Of a stretch of 31,546 nucleotides of DNA, positions 15,819 through 23,819 are shown one piece after another. The DNA is from Fibrobacter sp. (GTDB taxonomy: Bacteria > Fibrobacterota > Fibrobacteria > Fibrobacterales > Fibrobacteraceae). How positions within the stretch are numbered: position 1 is the first letter of the stretch; each line of letters starts with the position of its first letter. Both the position numbers and the translations under genes were made by a program. The stretch covers positions 1 to 31,546 of the forward strand of contig JAFZOV010000129.1 in assembly GCA_017550445.1 (NCBI GenBank), in the 5' to 3' direction. The notes below the pieces were generated by a model. That model worked only from the letters and a program-made list of their open reading frames with translations. It was not told where the DNA came from and ran no database searches.

Positions 15819-16895
15819 ATGAGAATAATGATAGTCCTTAACCGAATCGCCCGTGGTGGCGGGGAAAATGTGGCCGTTCAACTAGCCAATCAGTTTTCCC
15901 GAATGGGGCACACCGTTTTTTTCGTAAGCAACAAGGAACGGAACAACATTTCCGACTTTTACCCCATCGAAGAAAAGGTCCAAATTCTCCCCTGTTTCCG
16001 TCATTATTTTCCCCTGAAAATTTTCAGCCTTCGCCGCGCCATTAAAAAAGAGAACCCCGATATCATTATCGGAGTCATGCCAGATTCCACGTTCTACACA
16101 TACCTGGCGGCTTTTGGGCTCCACAAGAAAATCATTTCGTCTGACCACAGTTCCTTCGAAAAGAATCCTTATTCTCAAAGGCACCTTTTCCCGTATCTTC
16201 TGAAATTCTATTTCAACGCCGTTTACGACTGCGTTACTGTTCTGACTAAGACAGACCACGACATTGTCGAAAAGAAATTCAGAAAAACGGTGGTCATGCC
16301 AAACCCGCTCTCCATAACGCCCGCAGAGACTCTCAACCCGAACAGGAAAAAGCGAATCCTTGCGGCAGGCCGACTTAACATTTGGCATTGCAAAGGGTTC
16401 GATATTCTTATCAAAGCTTGGGCGCGCATCCAGGAAAAATATCCCGACTGGACCGTTGAAATTGCTGGCGAAGGAGACAAAGGGCGAGAGTATCTGGAAA
16501 GCCTGATTGCAGAAAACCATCTGGAAAATCGAGTCATTCTTTCCGGTTTTCACCTGAACATCAAGGATTTCTTCAACGACTCCGAAATATTCGTGCTCAG
16601 CAGCCGCTATGAAGGATTCGGCATGGTACTTATTGAGGCCATGTCACAGGGCGCCGCCTGCATCGCCTGCGACTACAAGGGTCGTCAAAGAGAAATCATC
16701 CAGGACGATTCCCAAGGCTTGTGCGTAGAAAGCGAAAACGAAGACGCACTGGCGAACGCGCTTTCAAGAATGATTGAAGACGAAGAATACCGCAAGCTTG
16801 TCCAAGAAAACGGATGGAAGCGTTCCCATGACTTTACTCCCGACAAAATCGGGGACAACTGGACTCGTCTTTTTAAAGAATTGCTGAATAAATAG
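15819..16895 (+). CDS. Glycosyltransferase family 4 (GT-B fold)
   Basis: A 358-residue retaining glycosyltransferase. The N-terminus MRIMIVLNRIARGGGENVAV is the usual glycine-rich GT4 acceptor loop. The donor domain begins around RILAAGRLNIWHCKGFDILIKAW (179-201) and holds the E-x7-E motif E265-E273 in RYEGFGMVLIEAM, typical of GT4 enzymes using UDP-sugars. It is probably cytosolic and assembles an oligosaccharide on a lipid carrier. Starts at 15786 and 15813 are possible; 15819 fits the family N-terminus and the nearby promoter-like box. It converges with the GT-A enzyme at 16899 with only 3 nt between stops. Confidence 0.9.
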   Translation: MRIMIVLNRIARGGGENVAVQLANQFSRMGHTVFFVSNKERNNISDFYPIEEKVQILPCFRHYFPLKIFSLRRAIKKENPDIIIGVMPDSTFYTYLAAFGLHKKIISSDHSSFEKNPYSQRHLFPYLLKFYFNAVYDCVTVLTKTDHDIVEKKFRKTVVMPNPLSITPAETLNPNRKKRILAAGRLNIWHCKGFDILIKAWARIQEKYPDWTVEIAGEGDKGREYLESLIAENHLENRVILSGFHLNIKDFFNDSEIFVLSSRYEGFGMVLIEAMSQGAACIACDYKGRQREIIQDDSQGLCVESENEDALANALSRMIEDEEYRKLVQENGWKRSHDFTPDKIGDNWTRLFKELLNK

Positions 16896-16898
16896 CGC

Positions 16899-17915
16899 TT
16901 ATTTGCCGATAATAGCGCCCAAAACGTGCAGCGGCTTTACAAGAATCGGCAGATGCTTATAGAGCCAGGCAAGCGACTTGGCAAATGCGTAGCTGCGGAT
17001 AATGTAGGCGCCAGCGGCTCCTACCTTGCGCGTCTGGAATTCAAATTCTTCCTTCGCGTGAGCAATCACGTCGTCATAGTATTCGTTGATGGTAATGCTC
17101 TTGTCGGCGTAGACCTTCACCGGAATATTCTTCAGATTGGTGTAGAAATCCTTGCGCAAAATCTTGGGCAAGAACAGGTCCATGCTCGCAGGCACCTTGT
17201 GGCCGCAAGTGTCGATGATTCGCGAGCCGAAGAAATGCAGTACCTTTGCCGTGGGCAAGAAGCGGTTGCCGTAGGCCAGCTGACAGTTCCATCCGCCGGG
17301 CATTTTCTGCGTGATGTAGCCGAACTTGAAGTTCGTCTCGGCAAGGCTTGCCATATCGTAGGGGAAGTTCTTGGACACGCAATAGAGCCACAGTTCATGC
17401 CAGGTTTCAAAGAACTTGCGGGCTTCGGGAGTGTCTGCCGCAAACATCACGCCCCCGTTGAATATTTCGTCGTTCAGAATCGGCGAGAAGCCCATCATCT
17501 TGGCGTTGTTCAACACCTTCTTGCGGTTGATGGCTTTGGAAAGATTCGTGTGGAAATCGAGCACCGCGTAAATGCCACCCTTCCATTCTTCGGGAATCGA
17601 AAGGTCGCCCACAATCGCGATGTCGGAATCCATATACAAGAAGTCGCCGTCAATCACGTTGCGCATCACCGTCTTGAGGTAGCGCGAACGGAGCATGGGC
17701 GTGAACTTTTCGTCGAGGGTCAGTACCTTGAGTTCATCGACAGCGTCCTTGAGAGCCGCACGCGGACCCGTGAGTGTCGCCGCAGTCTTATCGTCAGTCA
17801 AGAGCGTCACGAATGCGCCCGGGTTATGCACGCGCAAAGAGGCGATTGCCACCAGCGTCTGTTCGCAGAAAAAATCCTTCGGGGAGCTCGTCAGAACAAA
17901 AAGGTACTTCACCAT
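16899..17915 (-). CDS. GT-A glycosyltransferase (GT8-like, DxD motif)
   Basis: A 338-residue protein. It carries a DSD metal/nucleotide-sugar motif (D96-S97-D98 in FLYMDSDIA) and FNGGVMF at 152-158, as in family 8 and related nucleotide-diphospho-sugar transferases. The C-terminal ~70 residues are basic and hydrophobic and may sit on the membrane. The ATG at 17915 is preferred over the upstream in-frame start at 17951, which would overlap licD. AAGGAG lies 10 nt upstream of 17915. It is the last gene of the flippase - LicD - GT operon, 7 nt after the LicD stop. Donor and acceptor are unknown. Confidence 0.82.
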   Translation of the reverse strand: MVKYLFVLTSSPKDFFCEQTLVAIASLRVHNPGAFVTLLTDDKTAATLTGPRAALKDAVDELKVLTLDEKFTPMLRSRYLKTVMRNVIDGDFLYMDSDIAIVGDLSIPEEWKGGIYAVLDFHTNLSKAINRKKVLNNAKMMGFSPILNDEIFNGGVMFAADTPEARKFFETWHELWLYCVSKNFPYDMASLAETNFKFGYITQKMPGGWNCQLAYGNRFLPTAKVLHFFGSRIIDTCGHKVPASMDLFLPKILRKDFYTNLKNIPVKVYADKSITINEYYDDVIAHAKEEFEFQTRKVGAAGAYIIRSYAFAKSLAWLYKHLPILVKPLHVLGAIIGK

Positions 17916-17922
17916 AAACAAC

Positions 17923-18732
17923 CTACTCCTTTCTCCAGGCAAAGAAATCATGCGTGATTCGCTTTTCTTCGGGCGGGAGTTTCATATAGTCGCCATACAT
18001 CCGCTTGAGCAGATAATCGTAATTGGCAAAACTCGTATACTCGCGATTTTCGAACTTAAGGACCGTCTGCGGCAGCAACATTTCTTTATCAAGAACCGTA
18101 TCGACGCGATTGTCAAAGAAAAGGCTTGTTATGTACTTAGACTTCTTGATGTCATAACGGTGATGGAACCATTCCACAAAACGGCAAAAACGCTTACGCC
18201 CAATTACATAAGTCAGCGCGTTAAAGAACCTCTTGTAAATAAGGTTCCATGTATCCAAGGTCTTTGACGAAAAATCTGTATCCATCGCAAGGCAAATCAC
18301 TCGAATCAGCGCGCCAATCTGGGTGTAGACCTTTGCAAACGCCATCGAAGAAGGCAAACCGTCGTATGGGAAAACATCCACCCAAAGGCCGCTGTCACCA
18401 ACATGCCTATCCATCTTAATCAGCGTTCTGTTGTCCGTTACCTTGGCGAAGGGGTAGAAATAATCATCGCGGGTGTCGTCGTACACTTCCAGCCACTCCG
18501 GCTTCTTGACGCTTTTGTCCTTCAGCAGGGCTATCAGTTTGTCGTAGTCATCGCGCATGACAATGATATCGACATCATCATCCCAGGGAATATAGCCCTT
18601 GTGGCGAACCGCACCTAAAAGCGTTCCGCAGGCCATGTAATAGTGCAGCCCGTTTTCGTTGCAGATTCGAGCGATTTCATCTAGAATGCACATCTGTATT
18701 TCGCGGCACTCTGTACGTTCAATCTTTTTCAT
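17923..18732 (-). CDS. LicD/fukutin-family phosphotransferase
   Basis: A 269-residue protein with the defining LicD motif GTLLGAVRHKGYIPWDDD at 36-53 followed by VDI. The Asp cluster 51-53/55 would bind metal and nucleotide in this nucleotidyltransferase-fold family. LicD enzymes move phosphocholine from CDP-choline onto surface glycans. The eukaryotic relatives fukutin and FKRP move ribitol-phosphate from CDP-ribitol, which is made by an IspD-like enzyme. An IspD/TarI-like gene lies 2.6 kb away in this locus, so a CDP-polyol donor is an attractive inference. It overlaps the flippase stop by 4 bp (ATGA), so the two are translationally coupled. Confidence 0.88.
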   Translation of the reverse strand: MKKIERTECREIQMCILDEIARICNENGLHYYMACGTLLGAVRHKGYIPWDDDVDIIVMRDDYDKLIALLKDKSVKKPEWLEVYDDTRDDYFYPFAKVTDNRTLIKMDRHVGDSGLWVDVFPYDGLPSSMAFAKVYTQIGALIRVICLAMDTDFSSKTLDTWNLIYKRFFNALTYVIGRKRFCRFVEWFHHRYDIKKSKYITSLFFDNRVDTVLDKEMLLPQTVLKFENREYTSFANYDYLLKRMYGDYMKLPPEEKRITHDFFAWRKE

Positions 18733-20171
18733 TTTGCATCTCCTGCCTGCTTGCGGTCGTTATCCAGCTTTTTCTTCGCGATTTTCCAATAGAGCCCAAG
18801 TAGCCCCAAAATCACCACGTATGCGACCGCTTTCTGCCAAAACTCAAGAGTAAAAGAACCCTTATTGATGACGATATAAAATGCAATCAAGCCCATAATC
18901 CAAAGCGCCTGCGGTAAAAGGCGAATCGAGTAGGGTTGAAGTTCCAACTTGAAGACATAAATATTGTTGCAGACAATGGCCACAATGTTGTATGTCAGCA
19001 TAGAAAGCGCGGCCCCAACAAGCCCGAACGCAGGAATCAGGAAATATCCGGAAACCAGCGCCACAGCAAGCGATATAATATCGATGATAAGCGAATAGAG
19101 ACTTTTGCCCATGCCGTTCAGCACCACGATAGACATACCGCCAAAACCGGCCACCAAATGGACAAGCAAAAGAATACCCAAGGTTTCCGGCTGAACAATA
19201 AAGTCCTTACCAGCAATACCCAAAATCAAGTCCGGGAAAAGCACAATGAAAAAGCCGATGAGCAACTGGATAAACGTCACCATGAAAACGCAGTAGCTGT
19301 ACACAGGTTTCAAATCGGTATGAAGCCTGCTCTTGTCCATCCCGGCAACCACGGGCGTAAGGATAGGCGTAAAGCCCACGCGGATAGTCTGGAGAGCGTT
19401 CGAAATCGTGACCATGATACCGTAGGCGCCAGCCTTTTCGGGGCCCAGGAAAAGCATCACCAGCCAAAGGCTTGAACGCGTCAGGAACGCAGACACGAAC
19501 TCACCAAAACCAAGCGGCAAAGAATACTTCAAGAGGGTGCCCGATACCGTTTTCCCCGGACGGAACGGCATTTCGGGGAACTGCCTATGAATCAAGACAA
19601 AATGGACGCAGAAACCCACGCCTTGCCCAGCCACAAGGCCCAACGGAAGCGCATGGGGAATACCCAAGAAATAAAGAACGATTGATACTGCCGGGGCGAG
19701 CGTGACCGTTAAAAAGGAATTCACGAACACTGCATTCTGCGGGCGGCGATTTCCTTCGGAAGCGGTACTGAAAACATAGCAGCCGACATAGAACAAAAGC
19801 GAGAGTGCGTACCAGGGCAATTCCTTGGAAATGTAAGGCGTAAAGGACCCTACAAAGATGACCGCCGTGCAGAACAGGGCAATGGCTGCCGAAATCCAGA
19901 ACGACTCCATGATACCGTCGTAGGCTTTGCGACCGCACAGCTTGTTCTGCGGCAAATACCAGTACAGGCCCTTATCGAGTCCGAGCGTTGCCGAGTGAGC
20001 GATTGTCAAAAGGAGCGTCTGCGCCGAAACAAAGATTCCAAATTCTGCGGCGCCAAAAATACGCGCCATCACAAAAGTCAATAGCGGACCACAAACTTTG
20101 AGGATTGTCCCCACGATGTTTACGATCATCGCCTTTTTCAAGAACTTACTGTCAGTCTCTAAATTACCCAT
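18729..20171 (-). CDS. Polysaccharide/lipid-linked oligosaccharide flippase (Wzx/MVF type)
   Basis: A 480-residue integral membrane protein with about 14 hydrophobic segments. It starts FLKKAMIVNIVGTILKVCGPLLTFVMARIFGAAEFG, the typical N-terminus of the polysaccharide biosynthesis (PST/MOP) exporters. It would flip an undecaprenyl-linked glycan to the periplasm. It ends in a short basic tail. It is the first gene of the operon with licD and the GT-A gene. A TATATTTG box lies 7 nt upstream of the ATG and no strong Shine-Dalgarno site is present. Confidence 0.88.
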   Translation of the reverse strand: MGNLETDSKFLKKAMIVNIVGTILKVCGPLLTFVMARIFGAAEFGIFVSAQTLLLTIAHSATLGLDKGLYWYLPQNKLCGRKAYDGIMESFWISAAIALFCTAVIFVGSFTPYISKELPWYALSLLFYVGCYVFSTASEGNRRPQNAVFVNSFLTVTLAPAVSIVLYFLGIPHALPLGLVAGQGVGFCVHFVLIHRQFPEMPFRPGKTVSGTLLKYSLPLGFGEFVSAFLTRSSLWLVMLFLGPEKAGAYGIMVTISNALQTIRVGFTPILTPVVAGMDKSRLHTDLKPVYSYCVFMVTFIQLLIGFFIVLFPDLILGIAGKDFIVQPETLGILLLVHLVAGFGGMSIVVLNGMGKSLYSLIIDIISLAVALVSGYFLIPAFGLVGAALSMLTYNIVAIVCNNIYVFKLELQPYSIRLLPQALWIMGLIAFYIVINKGSFTLEFWQKAVAYVVILGLLGLYWKIAKKKLDNDRKQAGDAK

Positions 20172-20272
20172 GATTGTCCAAATATAGATTTATTCGTCGG
20201 GCAAACCGGCCAATCCGTGGATAACTTTCGATGAATTAACTATATTGCATGATAATTCGTCAAGGAGTTTAA
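20172..20272. promoter_or_regulatory. Divergent promoter region, flippase operon (minus) and aminotransferase operon (plus)
   Basis: On the minus strand TATATTTG (20179-20186) is 7 nt from the flippase ATG. On the plus strand TATATTG (20241-20247) is followed by a ~25-nt leader with AAGGAG at 20262-20267, 5 nt before the ATG at 20273. So the same type of box serves a near-leaderless gene on one side and a gene with a normal leader on the other. Confidence 0.5.
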
Positions 20273-21340
20273 ATGTACTACGTTAATCCCATCATCAAGA
20301 GTTTTCTCCGCACCAACCAACCCGAAGGCCGCGGCAAATATGTAAGACTGGACCAGAATGAAAACCCGGATGGAATTCCGCAGTGGCTGTTCGACAAGGC
20401 AATGGCCAAGGTGACGCCGGAATACTTGTCTATCTACCCCGAAGAATCCAAGCTCACCGCCGAATACGCTAAGGTCATCGGCCTCACCGCCGACAACATT
20501 GCGCTCACCGACGGAAGCGTCGTTGCCATGGGTTACGCCATCAAGGTGTTCGGCGAACCGGGCAAAAACCTCGTCTGCGTGACCCCGACTTTTGGAATGT
20601 ACAAGGTTTATGCCGACATGCAGGGCATGAACACCAAGTTTGTCCACTACGAAAAGGACTACACCTTCGACATCGAGAAGCTCCTTGCCGAAATCAACGA
20701 AAATACGAGCCTCGTGTCTATCGTGAACCCGAACATGCCTATCGGTAACGCCTACACGCTCACTGAAATCCGCAAGGTGCTCGACAAGGCCAAGGCTAAC
20801 AACGCCCTTGTAATCATTGACGAAGCATACTACCTGTTCCACAAGGAAACGGCACTGGACCTGTTGAAGGAATACGACAATATGGTCATTCTCCGCACCT
20901 TCTCGAAGATGCTTTCGATGCCGGGTCTCCGCGTCGGTGTCGTGATTTCGAACGCCCAGAACGTGCAGTACATCCGCAACTACAAGCCGCACTACACGGT
21001 GAACGCCGTGGCACTCGCCGTTGCCGAAGAAATGGTCGCAAACTACGACCGCGTGGTAAGCGAACTCACCGAAAAGTTTGAAGCGGGCAAGAAATGCTTG
21101 CTCGACGCCCTTAAGGAAACGGGCTACTCCTTCATTCCAACCGAAGGCTGCTTCATCTGCATCACGCCGAAGTACAGAACCGCCGAATACATTACCGACG
21201 AACTCAAGAACCGCGGCATTCTTATTTTCTGCGGCAAGGGCGATTCTGCGGGCTTCCTGCGCGTTACCATCTGGGACAAGAAGTACATGGAACTGTTCAT
21301 GAAGGAACTCGTCCAGATCGACGTTCCCGAAGGTGCATAG
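20273..21340 (+). CDS. PLP-dependent aminotransferase, class I/II (HisC/CobD-like)
   Basis: A 355-residue fold-type I PLP enzyme. RLDQNENPDG (25-34) is the HisC-like N-terminal motif, VNPNMPIG (151-158) binds PLP, IIDEAYY (181-187) holds the PLP-nitrogen Asp183, TFSKMLSMPGLRVG (209-222) holds the Schiff-base Lys212, and Arg220 binds phosphate. The closest families are histidinol-phosphate aminotransferase and threonine-phosphate decarboxylase. No other histidine gene is present. Its place in front of an IspD/TarI-like cytidylyltransferase suggests a role in making an amino-containing activated precursor. A good Shine-Dalgarno site (AAGGAG, 5 nt) supports the start. The next gene begins 1 nt after its stop. 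Confidence 0.85.
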   Translation: MYYVNPIIKSFLRTNQPEGRGKYVRLDQNENPDGIPQWLFDKAMAKVTPEYLSIYPEESKLTAEYAKVIGLTADNIALTDGSVVAMGYAIKVFGEPGKNLVCVTPTFGMYKVYADMQGMNTKFVHYEKDYTFDIEKLLAEINENTSLVSIVNPNMPIGNAYTLTEIRKVLDKAKANNALVIIDEAYYLFHKETALDLLKEYDNMVILRTFSKMLSMPGLRVGVVISNAQNVQYIRNYKPHYTVNAVALAVAEEMVANYDRVVSELTEKFEAGKKCLLDALKETGYSFIPTEGCFICITPKYRTAEYITDELKNRGILIFCGKGDSAGFLRVTIWDKKYMELFMKELVQIDVPEGA

Positions 21341-21341
21341 T

Positions 21342-22058
21342 ATGAAGCATATCGCCATTATTCTTGCAGGTGGAGTCGGGAAACGCATGGGCGGCGCAAT
21401 GCCCAAGCAGTTTCTCTCTTTGAACGACAAGCCCGTCATTGTCTACACGCTCGAAAACTTCCAGCGTAACGAAAACATCGACGGCATCCTCATTGTATGC
21501 GTAGAAGACTGGATTGACCACCTGAAGGAAATCCTGGAAGAATACAAGATTACCAAGGTGAAATGGGTTGTCGCCGGGGGCGAAACCTCTCACGACTCCA
21601 CCAGGAACGGCATTTTCTTCCTCAAGGACAAGCTTGAAGACAACGACCAGGTGATTATTCACGACGCTGCACGTCCGATTCTTCCGCAAGCAGCCATCAA
21701 CGAAATGTTGCGCGTCTCGCACGAGAAAGGCAACGCCTCCCTTGCGATTCCTTGCCACGAAACAGTGCTCTTTACCGAAGACGGCAAGAGCGGAGACAAG
21801 GAACTGGACCGCAGCTCCATTATGCGCGTGCAGACGCCGCAGGCATACAACTACAAGTTCATCCGTGAACTTTACGATTTGGCCGAACGCGACAACAAGC
21901 ACGACTTTATTTACGCAGACCTGGTTGCCATCTATTACGGCAAGCGCATTTATTTTTCCAAGGGCTTCACGAACAACATAAAGATCACCCGCAAAGAGGA
22001 CATTCCCCTTTGCAAGTCCCTAATGAAGTTCAGCGAAGAAGACCTTTTCAATTCGTAA
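21342..22058 (+). CDS. IspD/TarI-family cytidylyltransferase
   Basis: A 238-residue CTP:polyol-phosphate cytidylyltransferase. LAGGVGKRMG (8-17) with Lys22 is the CTP-binding loop, IHDAARP lies at 106-112, QTPQ at 164-167, and NIKIT at 212-216. All are shared by IspD (MEP pathway) and TarI (CDP-ribitol for wall teichoic acid). Context decides between them: there is no isoprenoid gene nearby, but RpiB and the LicD enzyme suggest a pentitol or similar phosphate substrate. The start at 21342 gives the family N-terminus MKHIAIILAGG and lies 1 nt after the previous stop; the in-frame start at 21333 is less likely. True isoprenoid IspD remains a possible role. Confidence 0.85.
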   Translation: MKHIAIILAGGVGKRMGGAMPKQFLSLNDKPVIVYTLENFQRNENIDGILIVCVEDWIDHLKEILEEYKITKVKWVVAGGETSHDSTRNGIFFLKDKLEDNDQVIIHDAARPILPQAAINEMLRVSHEKGNASLAIPCHETVLFTEDGKSGDKELDRSSIMRVQTPQAYNYKFIRELYDLAERDNKHDFIYADLVAIYYGKRIYFSKGFTNNIKITRKEDIPLCKSLMKFSEEDLFNS

Positions 22059-22071
22059 AAAAGGATTCCAT

Positions 22072-22509
22072 ATGTTCAAAACCATCGCTATCGGCTGTGA
22101 CCACGCCGCCGTCGAATACAAGGAAAAGCTTAAGGAATATCTCCAAAAGCAAGGCTACACCGTTCTCAACATGGGTACGGACACCACCGACTCCTGCGAC
22201 TATCCGATTTACGCCAACAAGGTCTGCGACAAAGTGGTTTCCAAGGAAGCGGACTGCGGCATCCTCATTTGCGGCACCGGTATTGGAATGAGCATGGCTG
22301 CAAACAAGCGCAAGGGAATCCGTGCCGCCGTCTGCGGCGACCTGAAGTCCAGCGAATTCACCAGACTCCACAACAACGCCAACGTGCTCTGCATGGGCGC
22401 ACGCATTATCTCTTACGAGCTTTGTGAACAAATCGCCCAGAAATTCCTTGAAACGGAATTCATGGGCGGCAAGCATAAGGTCCGTATCGATATGTTCGAG
22501 CCGGCCTAA
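22072..22509 (+). CDS. rpiB: Ribose-5-phosphate isomerase B family sugar-phosphate isomerase
   Basis: A 145-residue RpiB/LacAB-family protein. GCDHAA with Asp10-His11, the catalytic Cys67 in LICGTGIGMSMAANK (65-79) and His100 in HNNANVL match RpiB. RpiB interconverts ribose 5-phosphate and ribulose 5-phosphate; some members use allose-phosphate or tetrulose phosphates. It ends the aminotransferase - cytidylyltransferase operon, 13 nt after the previous stop, with AAAGGA upstream. This suggests supply of ribulose 5-phosphate for a ribitol-type precursor, although a reductase (TarJ) is not seen here. It converges with the gene at 22527. Confidence 0.93.
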   Translation: MFKTIAIGCDHAAVEYKEKLKEYLQKQGYTVLNMGTDTTDSCDYPIYANKVCDKVVSKEADCGILICGTGIGMSMAANKRKGIRAAVCGDLKSSEFTRLHNNANVLCMGARIISYELCEQIAQKFLETEFMGGKHKVRIDMFEPA

Positions 22510-22526
22510 GACTGATCTAACGCCGA

Positions 22527-22874
22527 TTAAGCCTTAGCAGACTGTACTGCTTCAAGCTTGCTGATCTCGCCAGCCTGCTTGTCGCAGACATTCTTCAGGT
22601 TATTGATTTCGGCGTCTTTCTTTGCAAGCTGGTCCTTAAGATCTTCACACTGGGCGGCATAGGTCTGCTTGGCTTCGGTCTGGGTCTTAAGGTCATTCAA
22701 CAGGCTGTCGGCAGAGTTGCGGAGGCTCTGGACAGTATCTTCTGCATCCTTGAGTGCGGCATCGTTGTCGCAGGAATCATCTTCGTCGGCACAAAGAGCC
22801 TTGATTTTCTTGGATGCGGCAATCGCAGCGGCGGCTCCTACAGCAAGGCCAACAAAAAAACTTGATGCTTTCAT
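22527..22874 (-). CDS. Small membrane-anchored coiled-coil protein, unknown function
   Basis: A 115-residue protein with a glycine/alanine-rich hydrophobic segment (residues 5-20, FFVGLAVGAAAAIAAS) and then an acidic patch with two Cys. The rest is a helical, coiled-coil-like region (about 40-110, with LKDQLAKKDAEINNLKNV). It could be an inner-membrane or YtxH-like stress/scaffold protein, but I recognise no family. AAGGAG lies 8 nt upstream of the ATG, and a TATTAT -10-like box lies about 35 nt upstream. Confidence 0.7.
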   Translation of the reverse strand: MKASSFFVGLAVGAAAAIAASKKIKALCADEDDSCDNDAALKDAEDTVQSLRNSADSLLNDLKTQTEAKQTYAAQCEDLKDQLAKKDAEINNLKNVCDKQAGEISKLEAVQSAKA

Positions 22875-23004
22875 TTTAAGCTCCTTGAAAAATCTTTTCC
22901 TATAATATCCATTCTGAAAATAGAAAAATCAAGTAAAAAATGACCAAAAGAGGTCTTTTTTTCGGATTTTTAGGGGCAAATCCTTGAAAAACTCGCGTTC
23001 CATA

Positions 23005-23091
23005 CCCTTAATACACAAAAGTCATAGGACTTTTGCAACTGCAATTACATTTTTCATAGGACTTTTTGTGTTAAGGGAGGATTTTCCCTTA
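23005..23091. repeat. Nested, mutually exclusive inverted repeats downstream of the antitoxin gene
   Basis: An outer arm CCCTTAATACACAAAAGTC (23005-23023) pairs, with two small bulges, with GACTTTTTGTGTTAAGGG (23060-23077). Inside it a perfect hairpin AAAAGTC-ATAG-GACTTTT (23017-23034) competes. CATAGGACTTTT occurs as a direct repeat (23023-23034 and 23055-23066). A third dyad TAAGGGA-6nt-TCCCTTA (23072-23091) overlaps both the outer arm and the antitoxin stop codon. No T-run follows, so this is not a simple terminator. The rest of 22875-23004 holds only the promoter of the 22874 gene. Confidence 0.6.
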
Positions 23092-23397
23092 CGCAGATTG
23101 CTTGGTCAGACTTACGCAACGGCGGCCTTTCCGGGCGACAAGTTCATAGCCTAGAGAGGAAAGCAGGGCATTCAGCGTTTTCAGCGTGATGTTTACGGGC
23201 TGCATGGCGCGCAGGTTCTGAATCACCGAGGTCGAAATGCCCGACGCCTTTGACAAGGCACGCACACTAATATCCTGCTCGGACATTGCATCCAGCAGAA
23301 GTTCTGACAGCAAAAAGTTCGCGTATTCCTTTTCAAACGACTCTTTCTGTTTCGGGTCTTCCATGATCCTTTCAAAAGTCGATTTAGTCTTTTTCAT
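23089..23397 (-). CDS. XRE-type HTH antitoxin (HigA-like)
   Basis: A 102-residue protein with a helix-turn-helix at about residues 42-64 (ISVRALSKASGISTSVIQNL) and a preceding helical region (FERIMEDPKQKESFEKEYANFLLSELLLDAM), typical of small antitoxins. It starts inside the end of the toxin gene (14-bp overlap) with AAGGA upstream. It would neutralise the toxin and repress the operon. The toxin-first order is that of HigBA systems. Confidence 0.82.
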   Translation of the reverse strand: MKKTKSTFERIMEDPKQKESFEKEYANFLLSELLLDAMSEQDISVRALSKASGISTSVIQNLRAMQPVNITLKTLNALLSSLGYELVARKGRRCVSLTKQSA

Positions 23398-23770
23398 AGT
23401 ATTCGTCCTTTAAAATCCGTTCGTTGTAGTTTTGCATGGCAAGTTGAGCCCGTTCTTTTTCTTCTTCTGGCAATTTCTGCGACTTTTTGCGAAAAGCGTT
23501 AGTCACGATGATTTTCTTACCCGTATAGAAGAAGGACAAAAATCGGTCCGGCTGTGGCTTGAACGCGAATATCTTGTCGCCCTCGTTCCTGAATTTCGTA
23601 ATATCCGAAATCCTTCCAAAATCGCCAATCCGCTTAAAGAGCATCAGCACTTTGCGCTTCTGAACATCACTCAATCCATTAAAATATTCTAAAGCTTGGC
23701 TTTCTCCTTGTTCGTTATAGAACCATTCTATGGTAAAGCATGGGCCTTCATAGGCGACATATTCCTTCAT
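23384..23770 (-). CDS. RelE/HigB-type mRNA interferase toxin
   Basis: A 128-residue protein from the ATG at 23770. The core ALEYFNGLSDVQKRKVLMLFKRIGDFGRI, FAFKPQPDRFLSFFYTGKKIIVTNAF and RKKSQKLPEEEKERAQL follows the RelE/HigB (phage Gp49-like) pattern, including the KK(T/S)QKLP motif near the C-terminus. Such toxins cut mRNA on the ribosome. AAGGAG lies 11 nt upstream, a long spacing; the longer frame to 23872 runs through a hairpin and is rejected. A TTGACG-17-TACATT promoter-like pair overlaps this Shine-Dalgarno site, so the true transcript start is unclear. Confidence 0.85.
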   Translation of the reverse strand: MKEYVAYEGPCFTIEWFYNEQGESQALEYFNGLSDVQKRKVLMLFKRIGDFGRISDITKFRNEGDKIFAFKPQPDRFLSFFYTGKKIIVTNAFRKKSQKLPEEEKERAQLAMQNYNERILKDEYYEKD

Positions 23771-23819
23771 CCCAAATGTATCTCCTTTTTGATACAGCGT
23801 CAAGAGTAAAAAAAACAAA

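Noticed and set aside
20240..21439. Long 399-residue minus-strand open frame opposite the aminotransferase gene
   Set aside because: It is the antisense shadow of the GC-rich aminotransferase gene, has no recognisable domain, and is rich in His/Val as expected for a reverse-frame artefact.
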